Shown one piece after another: positions 46,164 through 54,657 of a DNA stretch of 64,000 nt. Source of the DNA: Nitrospira sp. (GTDB taxonomy: Bacteria > Nitrospirota > Nitrospiria > Nitrospirales > Nitrospiraceae); contig JACOEH010000018.1 of assembly GCA_024998685.1 (NCBI GenBank), forward strand, positions 21,126 to 85,125, given 5' to 3'. A program made the translations under genes and the position numbers. How positions within the stretch are numbered: position 1 is the stretch's first letter; each line of letters opens with the position of its first letter. The notes beneath the pieces were generated by a model. That model did no database searches and was not told the origin of the DNA. It was given only the letters and a program-made list of their open reading frames with translations.

Positions 46164-47516
46164 GTGAAACTGACAATGCTCTCTCACGCTTCGGTTTTGA
46201 TCGAGGAAGGCTCTGTTGTCATCTGCATAGATCCCTGGTTCTTTGGTGATGCATTTAACGAGTCATGGTCGTTGCTCTGCGAGCCTGCGCTTCTCTCGAC
46301 TGGACTTCAAGAGGTCACACATATCTGGATTTCCCACGAACATCCGGATCATCTTCACTTTCCAACTCTTAAGGCTATACCGGATCAACAAAAATCCCAG
46401 ATCACTCTTTTATACCAAGAACATATTTCGTCACGGATGTTCCGAGCACTAGGCAACCTTGGGTTCCGTACAGTTGTCGAGCTGCCGCTTGCCCGCTGGT
46501 ATCATGTCGGTAATGAGACCTCTGTCTTGTGTTGCTCGGTTGGAACAATCGATTCACTTCTGGCGGTACGGGCAAGAGGTGTCACAGTGCTCAATATGAA
46601 TGACTGCGTGTTAAGTCACGTTGCCGCCAAGGCGCTATCTAAATGGATTGGACCAGTAGACGTACTGCTGACACAGTTCTCGATTGCAGGTTGGGTAGGA
46701 AATCCCAACGATGCGGACGTGACGGAGAAGCTTATGGTCATCGAGCGTATGCAACATTATGCTGATGCGTTTCAGCCAAAGGTGATCATCCCCTTTGCGA
46801 GTTTTGTCTATTTTAGTCACGATGAGAACCGGTATATGAACAAATGGGTTAATACGCCTGATTATGTGTGTGAACAACTGAAAGATGTAAAGTCCAAAGT
46901 GCAGTTTCTGTACAACGGTGATACTTGGTCCAGCGAAGATGGATTTTCTTTAAACGGGGATCCCCTGGAGCGTTATAGAAGAGTCTTTCAGACAATCCCC
47001 GACCGTTCCTTTACCGCTCATCCATCGTCATTGCTGGAAGAAATTCTTGAGCTTGGTAAGAAGCTGGTCAAAAACGTGCGTGCGGCTTTTCCTAACATCG
47101 TTGTGAGGTTGGCCCCTCCCATTCATTTCTATGTTGTGGACCTCGGGACCGTCTTACGGTTTGACCTTCCTGGGGGAATAGTCGAGATCGATCAACGATT
47201 GAAGAAAGAATGTGATATGGCATTAGGTTCTCAGGCCCTTTGGTACGCGTTCAAGTTTCCATGGGGGTTTGGGACATTGGATGTGTCAGGTCGATATGAG
47301 ATTGTCAATCCGCAAATGAACCGAAGGGCTATATATCTTTGTCATCTGTATAGTACCGACCTGAGTTTCAAGAAAATATTTAATCGCGTCAGAGAGAGAC
47401 GGGTCTGGAGATTCCTATGGAGCAAGCGACACGAACTTATCGATAGGCTGATCAAGGGGCGACGAGGTACGTATTATCGGTCTGGGGATGGAGGTAATAG
47501 GGGCACTGGTGGCTAA
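46164..47516 (+). CDS. MBL-fold metal-dependent hydrolase-like protein
   Basis: A 450-residue protein. TMLSHASVLIEEGSVVICID begins the fold and ISHEHPDHLH gives the HxHxDH zinc motif (near residue 59), with MNDCVLS and later IIPFASFVYF further on. The length and the long C-terminal half resemble CMP-sialic-acid-hydroxylase-like and UlaG-like members without the Rieske part. It might hydrolyse or oxidise a nucleotide sugar; no substrate can be read. Start GTG at 46164 (an ATG two bases earlier is out of frame). Confidence 0.75.
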   Translation: MKLTMLSHASVLIEEGSVVICIDPWFFGDAFNESWSLLCEPALLSTGLQEVTHIWISHEHPDHLHFPTLKAIPDQQKSQITLLYQEHISSRMFRALGNLGFRTVVELPLARWYHVGNETSVLCCSVGTIDSLLAVRARGVTVLNMNDCVLSHVAAKALSKWIGPVDVLLTQFSIAGWVGNPNDADVTEKLMVIERMQHYADAFQPKVIIPFASFVYFSHDENRYMNKWVNTPDYVCEQLKDVKSKVQFLYNGDTWSSEDGFSLNGDPLERYRRVFQTIPDRSFTAHPSSLLEEILELGKKLVKNVRAAFPNIVVRLAPPIHFYVVDLGTVLRFDLPGGIVEIDQRLKKECDMALGSQALWYAFKFPWGFGTLDVSGRYEIVNPQMNRRAIYLCHLYSTDLSFKKIFNRVRERRVWRFLWSKRHELIDRLIKGRRGTYYRSGDGGNRGTGG

Positions 47517-47964
47517 TACGTGGTTGATTTGTGCCAGTTCCAGTAAAGGAAGTATCGGTCTTGCCGTTGACTAGAGAAAGAGCTGCCTTGGCTTCGTGAG
47601 CGGATGAGTGCTTTAATCAGCAACGTGCCTGATCGGTAGGGGGTGACTAGTACAGGATGAGATATTCGCATTCAGCTCCAGTGTGTCAAATGTAAGACTC
47701 TAGATTTGATCTGTCCGACAGTGTCCGTTTGACTCAGGCACGGCGAAATCGATCAAGCTGACCATCGCTATTTTCACAATGGCTCGACGCTACTCTGCCC
47801 TAAACCATGGATATTTTACTTACCGCCTCACAGCGAAGAATGGGCAATGCCGAAATTGAGACGACCGTAATCAAACAGCAGTCAGGCACTGTCTGAAAGA
47901 TAGAACTTTAGATTTTACTTCTCATCAAACGTCGCCACTTCTTCTAAGACATCTTGGTGTCGAT
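47517..47964. other. Intergenic gap
   Basis: About 450 bases with no supported gene. The sequence turns AT-rich near 47900, probably the promoter side of the acyltransferase gene. Confidence 0.55.
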
Positions 47965-48930
47965 TTGATAACAAGCATACAGGCATTGAGGGCATTCGCA
48001 GCGATCAATGTTGTGTTCAAGCACTCTATAGACTTCGCGCTTGAATACGGATTTAACACCTCGTTCGGTAGGATGTTTGAAGGGTGGGGAGCTAGCGGAG
48101 TAGACTTATTTTTCGTAATCTCCGGGTTCATAATGGTTTTCACGCAAAGTAAAAATCGCAGATCGGCGTATGACTTCTTGATACAGCGCGTAAAAAGAAT
48201 AGTGCCTACTTATTGGTTTTATTCGACCCTCTTCGTCGCTTTATTCGTGATTTTTCCAGGTGCTTTCAATAGGTTTAGCACAGACTTTTATCATGCTCTG
48301 TCATCGTTCTTCTTCTTGAGTCGACCGATTTTTGAGAGAGATCCCGTTGTTGGCGTTGGATGGACTCTTGAATATGAAATGATGTTTTATCTTATCTTCG
48401 GAATGTCACTGCTGGCTAAAGATAACAGCGTCTCATACGCCGTCGTGAGTCTATCTTTAACGGGGTTAGCTGTTTTGGGTGGTACAAGATTAATTGTTCT
48501 TGAGTTCGTGCTGGGGATTCTTATTGGAATTTTGTACATCCATGATAATGAATACCTTAAATCTAAAATAAGTTCCATATCACCATTTTTCTTCCTTGTG
48601 GGTATCATCGGACTTTGTTCGAGTCTACTTGTCCATATGGAGGTCGATAGATTTTTTAAATGGGGCATTCCAGCTTCTTTTATTGTCCTTGGACTGCTTT
48701 ACATGAGCCAACCTAGCAGTCAGATATTGACGGTACTTGGTGCTGCATCTTATAGCATTTATCTCTCTCAGTGTTTTGTTATACCCGCGTTTTATAAGGT
48801 CGTTAGGCTTTTAGCCCCTCATATAGATGGCACCGTATTGATTCTGGCATCTGCATTTGCATCAATACTAACCGGTTACCTACTATATCGTTTTGTTGAA
48901 ATTCCATTGTGTAAGCTTGTGAAGGTATAA
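47965..48930 (+). CDS. Membrane acyltransferase 3 family protein, second copy
   Basis: A 321-residue protein with about ten helices. ITSIQALRAFAAINVVFKHS holds the R/HxxxAFxVV...H start (with His in the first helix) and WGASGVDLFFVISGFIMVFT the second signature. It is more AT-rich than its neighbours, which together with the flanking IS debris suggests recent transfer. The start TTG at 47965 has no good ribosome site, so the N terminus is unsure. Likely O-acetylates the polymer. Confidence 0.85.
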   Translation: MITSIQALRAFAAINVVFKHSIDFALEYGFNTSFGRMFEGWGASGVDLFFVISGFIMVFTQSKNRRSAYDFLIQRVKRIVPTYWFYSTLFVALFVIFPGAFNRFSTDFYHALSSFFFLSRPIFERDPVVGVGWTLEYEMMFYLIFGMSLLAKDNSVSYAVVSLSLTGLAVLGGTRLIVLEFVLGILIGILYIHDNEYLKSKISSISPFFFLVGIIGLCSSLLVHMEVDRFFKWGIPASFIVLGLLYMSQPSSQILTVLGAASYSIYLSQCFVIPAFYKVVRLLAPHIDGTVLILASAFASILTGYLLYRFVEIPLCKLVKV

Positions 48931-48976
48931 ACTCATAAGACTACCGGCGTGACGTTGGCCTCCTTTTGGACAACTC

Positions 48977-49285
48977 TTAATCAGAGCAGACGACTTCTTC
49001 GGTGGTCCGTTCGTCCTGACACAGACTGACGAACTCACTCAGAGTCAGGTGTCCCAGTGAGCTGTATGGACGGCGGGTATTATAGCCCACTCGCCGCGCT
49101 TCGATAATAATCTGTGCCTCGGCGAGCGACGCGAATGGGTGCCCGTTCAAATATTCGTCGCGCAGCCGCCCACTAAACGACTCAATCATGCCGTATTGCG
49201 GGCAGAGATCGCCGACCGGAGTGCCCGACTCGGCTTGGCGGAGGACATGGACGACTTGCTCTTCCAAAAATTTCGACCGCTTCAT
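48977..49285 (-). pseudogene. IS3-type element with internal deletion fusing orfA to orfB
   Basis: One open frame reads MKRSKFLEEQVVHVLRQAES, the start of IS3-type OrfA, then jumps from CPQYGM straight to IESFSGRLRDEYLNGH and YNTRRPYSSLGHLTLSEF, the end of OrfB. The whole middle (helix region, first two catalytic Asp) is gone but the frame stays open. The catalytic Glu (IESF) remains. It cannot be an active transposase. It sits just after the acyltransferase gene. Confidence 0.85.
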
Positions 49286-49617
49286 CGATCCGCTCCTTTC
49301 GTCGAGGACCGCCGAAGCCATCATCTTACTTTAGTTCTGAACTGTCGTCGTTTTCGGGGGAGACAGAGAAACCTCTGCATCCTGTAGGATGTGCCATGCA
49401 CTTCGGCCAGTTCTACTTTTCAATTATCTCGAGACTTCTGGCGGGTACATAAAGGAAGTAATTCTCAAGACATTGAGAATACTGGTGATTTCATAAGTTA
49501 ACTAATTAATTTTGATTCATTGAGCGGTTAACATGTCATGGCACGTTTCCTGCTGTAGCCTTTGCGTCCTAAGGAGCCACGGGTCTCCGTTGCAGTTAGA
49601 CCTAAGAAGGAGGAATA

Positions 49618-51201
49618 GTGCTCATGAGTAAGCATCGTCTACGGTTTTCTGCATCACCATTTATGATGGTAAGTATATGTGGTCTGTTCTTTAGCTTGGC
49701 ATTGTGCGTCGAGGATGTGACAGCCACAAACTACTATATTTCTCCAACAGGAAAAGATTCCAATACCGGGATTTCAACAGGTTCTCCATGGTTAACCTTC
49801 ACTAAAGCCCTAGCGGCCATGCGTTGTGGCGACACGCTCAACTTGATGGATGGAATGTATGGTGATGGAACCAGCACAGGCAAACCATACGTGAGAAATA
49901 TGACTTGCACCAGCAGCACGGTATTGATGATCCGATCGCTGAATCAACGAAAGGCTTGGATAAAGGATGCCGGTAAGGGAAGAGCCATGCAGGTGTACAA
50001 CAGTGGTTATATCACCATGGATGGAATTGTCATGAGCAGTAGGGATAATAATTACGGTGGTAGCGCTTATGAACAGGAGGGCATACCTCTATATGTCTAT
50101 GCTTCCCATCACATTGTGATCAAGAACGTCGTCCTGAGTAACCCGAATCGTTACGGCAATCTTCATTTGCTCCAGCTGACGAGCGTGTCCGATGTTCTCG
50201 TTGAGGACAGTGAGTTTTATAACTTTCACCGGCACGCCATTACCACCAAGCCCGGGACTCGTGTCATAATCCGGCGGGTCTACTGCAATCCTCGTATAGG
50301 CGGATTGGCAGGAGGTTACCCTAACGCGAATGGGACTAATGGTGGGGATGCCTGCATCGCCCTTTATCCATGTCAGAACTGTATCGTCGAAAATGCTATC
50401 GCGGAGGGTTCCCCTAAATCGCTACACCTGGTCGAACTGAATGCGAGCGGCGGAACGCCGCTAGCGGGGAACAAGATACTTGGCTCGATTGGCTACAAGA
50501 CAGGCCACAACGCAGTCTATATTAATTCACGTGGGACAGGCTTGATGATGATGCCTCAAAATACCACACTGGAAAATGTCGTGATCTATAATCACCGAGC
50601 CTCCAGCGCGATTCGTAACTCGGACGCGAAGAATACCGTGGTTAAGAATGTGACGCTCGTGGGAGCCGGTAGCGAAAGAGGCATAACGACAGATCAACGA
50701 GGCTACGGTGATCGTGCATATTCGACAACCATACAAAATGCTTTGAGCATCAATCATACAAATTATGGTGTCAGCATCAGCGGTGTGTCGGCATGGAACG
50801 GGAATGAAGTAAACTCGTTTAATAACAGATATGTTGCTTTTCCTATACCTCCAGCGAAGTGGACAAATTTGACAACCAGTAATCCGGCACTTGGGGCTTG
50901 CACGGTCTGGATTCCGGATGGGTCGCCGATGAAACGGGCTGGTGTTGGCGGCGCGGATGTTGGTGCGAACGTTCTTTATCGATATCAGAACGGTGTATTG
51001 ACAAATGTAGGACTGTGGAACAAGACAACCGGTGCCTTTCCCCGTGGCGCGCTCGTGCCGGGGTTAAATAATATTGCAGGGCAATCTCTCTATGACGTGC
51101 ACATCCGCCTGAACATCAATAGAAATGGTTGTTCGTTTCCCGCATCATATAAGAATAGTGCAACGGCATTGGTTGCGCCAACAAGCGCTACGTCCTTCTG
51201 A
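49618..51201 (+). CDS. Secreted right-handed beta-helix protein (DUF1565-like), copy B
   Basis: A 527-residue protein with a signal peptide (MSKHRLRFSASPF then a hydrophobic run to near DVTAT), followed by NYYISPTGKDSNTGISTG and GDTLNLMDGMYG, then Asn/Gly-rich beta-helix rungs. It aligns along its length with copy A; the shared end is LYRYQNGVL, LWNKTTGAFPRGALV, GLNNIAGQSLYDVH and NINRNGCSFP. AAGGAGG precedes both GTG 49618 and ATG 49624; the latter gives MSKH. Each copy is followed by IS481-type debris. Confidence 0.8.
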   Translation: MLMSKHRLRFSASPFMMVSICGLFFSLALCVEDVTATNYYISPTGKDSNTGISTGSPWLTFTKALAAMRCGDTLNLMDGMYGDGTSTGKPYVRNMTCTSSTVLMIRSLNQRKAWIKDAGKGRAMQVYNSGYITMDGIVMSSRDNNYGGSAYEQEGIPLYVYASHHIVIKNVVLSNPNRYGNLHLLQLTSVSDVLVEDSEFYNFHRHAITTKPGTRVIIRRVYCNPRIGGLAGGYPNANGTNGGDACIALYPCQNCIVENAIAEGSPKSLHLVELNASGGTPLAGNKILGSIGYKTGHNAVYINSRGTGLMMMPQNTTLENVVIYNHRASSAIRNSDAKNTVVKNVTLVGAGSERGITTDQRGYGDRAYSTTIQNALSINHTNYGVSISGVSAWNGNEVNSFNNRYVAFPIPPAKWTNLTTSNPALGACTVWIPDGSPMKRAGVGGADVGANVLYRYQNGVLTNVGLWNKTTGAFPRGALVPGLNNIAGQSLYDVHIRLNINRNGCSFPASYKNSATALVAPTSATSF

Positions 51202-51235
51202 AGCAGACAAGGAGCGACCTGCAGGAGACGAAAGT

Positions 51236-51814
51236 GACCGACGTGGCAAGTACTGTGTAACCGGACCGGCGGCCAGTCGAATATGCGCTGGCTGCCGAGC
51301 CCTTTGTCCGCGCGTGATCGATGTTCTGCATGGCCAGGTAGAGTTCGAATTCCCAGTGTGCTTCTTTGTCGCTTTGGCCTTCGCGTGGGCGACTACTTGC
51401 GCCTCCATGAGTACCCGTCCTTCTTGGTCACCTGGGCTTCTAACGCCGTGAGCCGTTTCCGCATCCTCTCCAGATCATGCCGCAGTCAGATGCACGCTGG
51501 TTGGTGAGATGGTCAGAGCCTACCTGCGCGTTTCGTTGGCGATACGCACTTGCCCCCACGCGGGCCACTCAAGCGCCAGCCGCACGATGGCCTGTTCCGC
51601 CTTCGGCGCGACCCCGTTCTTCAGAATCGGCTTCTGCTGGGAAATCTTTTGCAGCTCGGCTTCGCCACCGGTCTCATACAGCTCCTTGAAACGGTAAAAG
51701 CTATCTCGGCTATACTCATAAGCTGGCAGGTCTTGGAGACGTCCTGTAGTTGCTCGGCGAGTTCAAATAGCTCCCACTTCGTCTTGATGATCTTCTGCTC
51801 CGTCGTTCGTCATC
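51236..51814 (-). pseudogene. Truncated, frameshifted IS481-type transposase
   Basis: From an ATG at 51812-51814 it gives [17 protein letters not shown], then after a shift [40 protein letters not shown] and [11 protein letters not shown], a stop, and further on RLTALEAQVTK and VLMEAQVVAHAKAKATKKHT in other frames. This is the N-terminal third to half of an IS481-type transposase; the catalytic end is missing. The sequence before its ATG is separated from it by the IS5-like element. Confidence 0.75.
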
Positions 51815-51828
51815 TCCCTCTCCTTCAG

Positions 51829-53051
51829 GGTCTGTTGAATAAAGCGACGTGAGGCCTTGTCGTACGACGATGCCCGTCAATCCCATCGTGTCCATGCTCT
51901 CGAGGCCGCTATTTCTTTGAGGCGCTCACCGTGGAGTGCCCCTGCGTCCCCCGCGATGAGGTCGGATCCGCCCTCTTGAGGGGCAGTTCCGTTGGCTCTT
52001 TTGGGGTTAGGCCACCACCACGTTCGCGTCGAGGACAACCAACCGTTTGAGGGTAAACACCATCGCCTGCAAGAAGGCCGCGAATTGATTCTTGGCCACG
52101 CCGCGGGACCGCACCCGCTTCGGGCGCTGGGCAAAGACCCGTTCATAGGGTGCGCGTAGATGCGTATCCCACCGATCGCGATCCCGATTCTTGGATTTCA
52201 TATTGTTCCGTTGAATGGCCGCGAGATGACAGTTCCGTTGGGCGGCAGCCTGCCGAGCGGGAGCCGTACAATAGCCTTTATCTCCATCGATTGCCCCTTG
52301 AGTGGGGCAGACATGCCGGAGGCTTGGGCATCGGGCAGATTGGCCGGGGTGGTGGCCACTTTGTTGATCAGCCCGGATTGCATATCCACACTGACATGTT
52401 CCTTCTAGCCGTACCCATATTTCTTCTTGCCCTTACCCCCAATCCGGGCTTGCTTGTCCCCCGCCCCCTTGGGCAGGACTTCATTGTTCAGCTGCTCAAT
52501 CTTCTGTTGCCGCGCCTTGTCGCGCTCTTCCCACAAGGTAGCTTGGGCAATCAGATGCGTGGCATCCACAACCGTGACCACTTCGCTCATCAGCCCGGCC
52601 GCTTTGAGGTGGGCGCGCATGGGGGCAAACAGCTGGGAGAGGCGAGTCGGCCCGATGCGGGTGCGGACACGGGTGAACAGGCTGTAGTCGGGTGTGGGTT
52701 CCGACAGGGTGAACCCACACCGCCATTTGGCGGCCAGATTTTCTTCCAGATACCGCGCCAGCTCCCGATCGGAGAGGTCTTCCATGAATTGCACGAGCAG
52801 GCCGCGAAAGAGCCGCTCCACGCCATACCCCTCAGCCCCTCTGAGATGACTCACATCGGCCAAGGCTTCGGTGGCATCCGGCAGATAGGCGTGAAACTGC
52901 CGGTACGGGGGCGTGGACGAGACCAGACTGTCGAGATCAACCAGTTCCATTTGAGACATATACGGCTCCAGCGTAAAGAGGGAGGGAACGAACCATGGAC
53001 GAGGCGCAGTATACCAACATTGCCGTCCATACCCATTTATTCAACAGTCCC
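51829..53051 (-). mobile_element. IS5-like insertion sequence with intact ends and broken transposase
   Basis: A 1223-base element. Its ends, 51829-51844 (GGGTCTGTTGAATAAA) and 53036-53051, are inverted repeats matching at 15 of 16 bases, and CTTCA flanks it on both sides (51824-51828 and 53052-53056), a 5-base target duplication. Joining the flanks back together restores CATGAAGGAGAGGGAGATG, a ribosome site and start for the IS481-type transposase, so this element landed just before that gene. Confidence 0.8.
52007..52959 (-). pseudogene. IS5-like transposase with an internal stop and a frameshift
   Basis: Starts MSQMELVDLDSLVSSTPPYR and has VVTVVDATHLIA (first Asp), then an in-frame TAG (52405-52407) after KKKYGYG, then KEHVSVDMQSGLINKVATTP. 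A frameshift near 52310 leads to VCPTQGAIDGDKGYC (second Asp) and the end KNQFAAFLQAMVFTLKRLVV. With two defects it is inactive unless helped by another copy. It is an IS4/IS5-superfamily DDE protein. Confidence 0.85.
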
Positions 53052-53104
53052 CTTCATGAAAAGAGGACTCTACCTGACTGTCAGCACCGCCCCTGCCAGT
53101 GTAA

Positions 53105-53257
53105 CTACTTCAGCCGCGTATTCTCCTGTTCCAGCGCCTTCAACTGCTTCGCGTCCGACGCCGTCATGCCCTTGAATTTGCTCCGCCAGAGGTAGTAGCT
53201 GGCTTTGGAGAACCCATGCCGTCGGCACAGATCCTTCACTGTTACCCCTGCCTCCAT
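53105..53257 (-). pseudogene. IS3-type orfA fragment
   Basis: A 50-residue piece reading EAGVTVKDLCRRHGFSKASY, YLWRSKFKGM and KQLKALEQENTRLK, the helix-turn-helix and leucine zipper of IS3-type OrfA, ending at TAG. No OrfB is seen. It adjoins the IS481-type and IS5-like remains. Confidence 0.8.
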
Positions 53258-53499
53258 CCCTACTCAATCAGGGAATGGCGCCGAACGTCTCGTAAAAATT
53301 ATAAAATCCTAATTTGATATTCTCTAATGGCCTTGAGTCTTCTTAATGTTGTAGAATAGATAACCATTTGATTCTTGAGATATTTTCTGAACAGTTATAG
53401 CGTCATGGCCCCTCCAAAGATGGGTTGTGCTTTCCCGGAATTATGGGAAAGTGTAGCCCTGATGAGGACATGTTCATTAGCCAAAGAGGAGATCTGTGC

Positions 53500-54657
53500 A
53501 TGAAAGACTTTTTGCCTTTCCATAGGTCTGATGTTGGCGAGGAAGAAGTATCAGAAGTGCTGGAGGTTCTTCGCTCTGGCTGGTTGACAACGGGTCCCAA
53601 GGTGAGGGAATTTGAGCGTGAATTTGCCGCAATGGTTGGAGCTGAGCACGCCGTGGCGGTTAATTCCTGTACGGCCGCTTTGCATCTTGCCCTTGAAGCG
53701 GCTGGTGTGAATGAGGGAGATGAGGTACTGGTGCCGACGATGACCTTTGCCGCAACGGCCGAGGTTGTTACCTATTTCAAGGCGCGGCCGGTTCTGATCG
53801 ATTGCATGCAAGATACGCTGAATCTGAATACGGATCGTATCCGACAGGCCATTACGGATAAAACGAGAGCGATCATCCCTGTCCATTTTGCCGGGCATCC
53901 GTGCGATTTGCGACCTCTTCAGACAATCGCACAAGATCACAATCTACAGGTGATTGAGGATGCGGCACATGCCTTACCGGCGCGATATCATGGCAAAATG
54001 ATCGGTGGGATCTCTGACGCTACCTGTTTTTCGTTCTACGCGACAAAGAATATTACCACCGGCGAAGGTGGAATGGTTACCACGAATAACGCTGAGTGGG
54101 CCGCTCGCATGCGGATGATGAGTTTGCATGGTCTCAGTCGGGATGCTTGGAATCGCTACTCTGCGCAAGGTTCATGGTATTACGAAATACTTTCGCCCGG
54201 GTTTAAGTATAATTTGACTGATATCGCTGCGGCGCTTGGTTTGGCACAACTAAAGAAATGTGAACGTTTTTGGAAAGGACGCGAACGGTACGCCGGGCTG
54301 TATCAGGAAGGTTTCCAAGATGTTCCTGAGATCATGTGCCCTCCGACTGCTTCTTACGCACAGCACGCATGGCATCTGTATGTCATTCAATTGAATTTAG
54401 ATCGTTTGCGGATCGGTCGCGATGAATTCATCCGTCAACTGCAGCAAGCCGGTATCGGATGCAGCGTGCATTTCATCCCCCTCCATTTACATCCGTATCA
54501 TCGGGATCGGGGAGGCTATCGACCCGAAGACTTCCCCGTTGCCAGTATGGTGTTCCAGCGAATCGTTTCATTGCCGTTGTACTCGAAGATGACGGAGGAC
54601 GAAGTCAGTCGTGTGATTGAGACAGTTCGTGACCTTGTTAAGAGAAACCGACGGTGA
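53500..54657 (+). CDS. DegT/DnrJ/EryC1/StrS sugar aminotransferase, second copy
   Basis: A 385-residue PLP enzyme with VNSCTAALHLAL, EDAAHA (153-158), and SFYATKNITTGEGGM with Lys183 as the PLP lysine. TGEGGMV and HGLSRDAWNRY are typical of the ArnB/PglE/WbpE-like branch that aminates UDP-4-keto-6-deoxy-hexoses. That product is just what the dehydratase half of the next gene makes, and the stop codon overlaps its start (TGATG). The ATG at 53500 has GAGGAG; the open frame from 53425 does not. Confidence 0.93.
   Translation: MKDFLPFHRSDVGEEEVSEVLEVLRSGWLTTGPKVREFEREFAAMVGAEHAVAVNSCTAALHLALEAAGVNEGDEVLVPTMTFAATAEVVTYFKARPVLIDCMQDTLNLNTDRIRQAITDKTRAIIPVHFAGHPCDLRPLQTIAQDHNLQVIEDAAHALPARYHGKMIGGISDATCFSFYATKNITTGEGGMVTTNNAEWAARMRMMSLHGLSRDAWNRYSAQGSWYYEILSPGFKYNLTDIAAALGLAQLKKCERFWKGRERYAGLYQEGFQDVPEIMCPPTASYAQHAWHLYVIQLNLDRLRIGRDEFIRQLQQAGIGCSVHFIPLHLHPYHRDRGGYRPEDFPVASMVFQRIVSLPLYSKMTEDEVSRVIETVRDLVKRNRR

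Noticed and set aside
51125..51451. Frames on the + strand after beta-helix copy B
   Set aside because: They are antisense to the IS481-type relic.
52150..53175. 341-residue + strand open frame
   Set aside because: It lies opposite the IS5-like transposase, whose protein is clearly recognisable on the - strand; composition is that of an antisense shadow.
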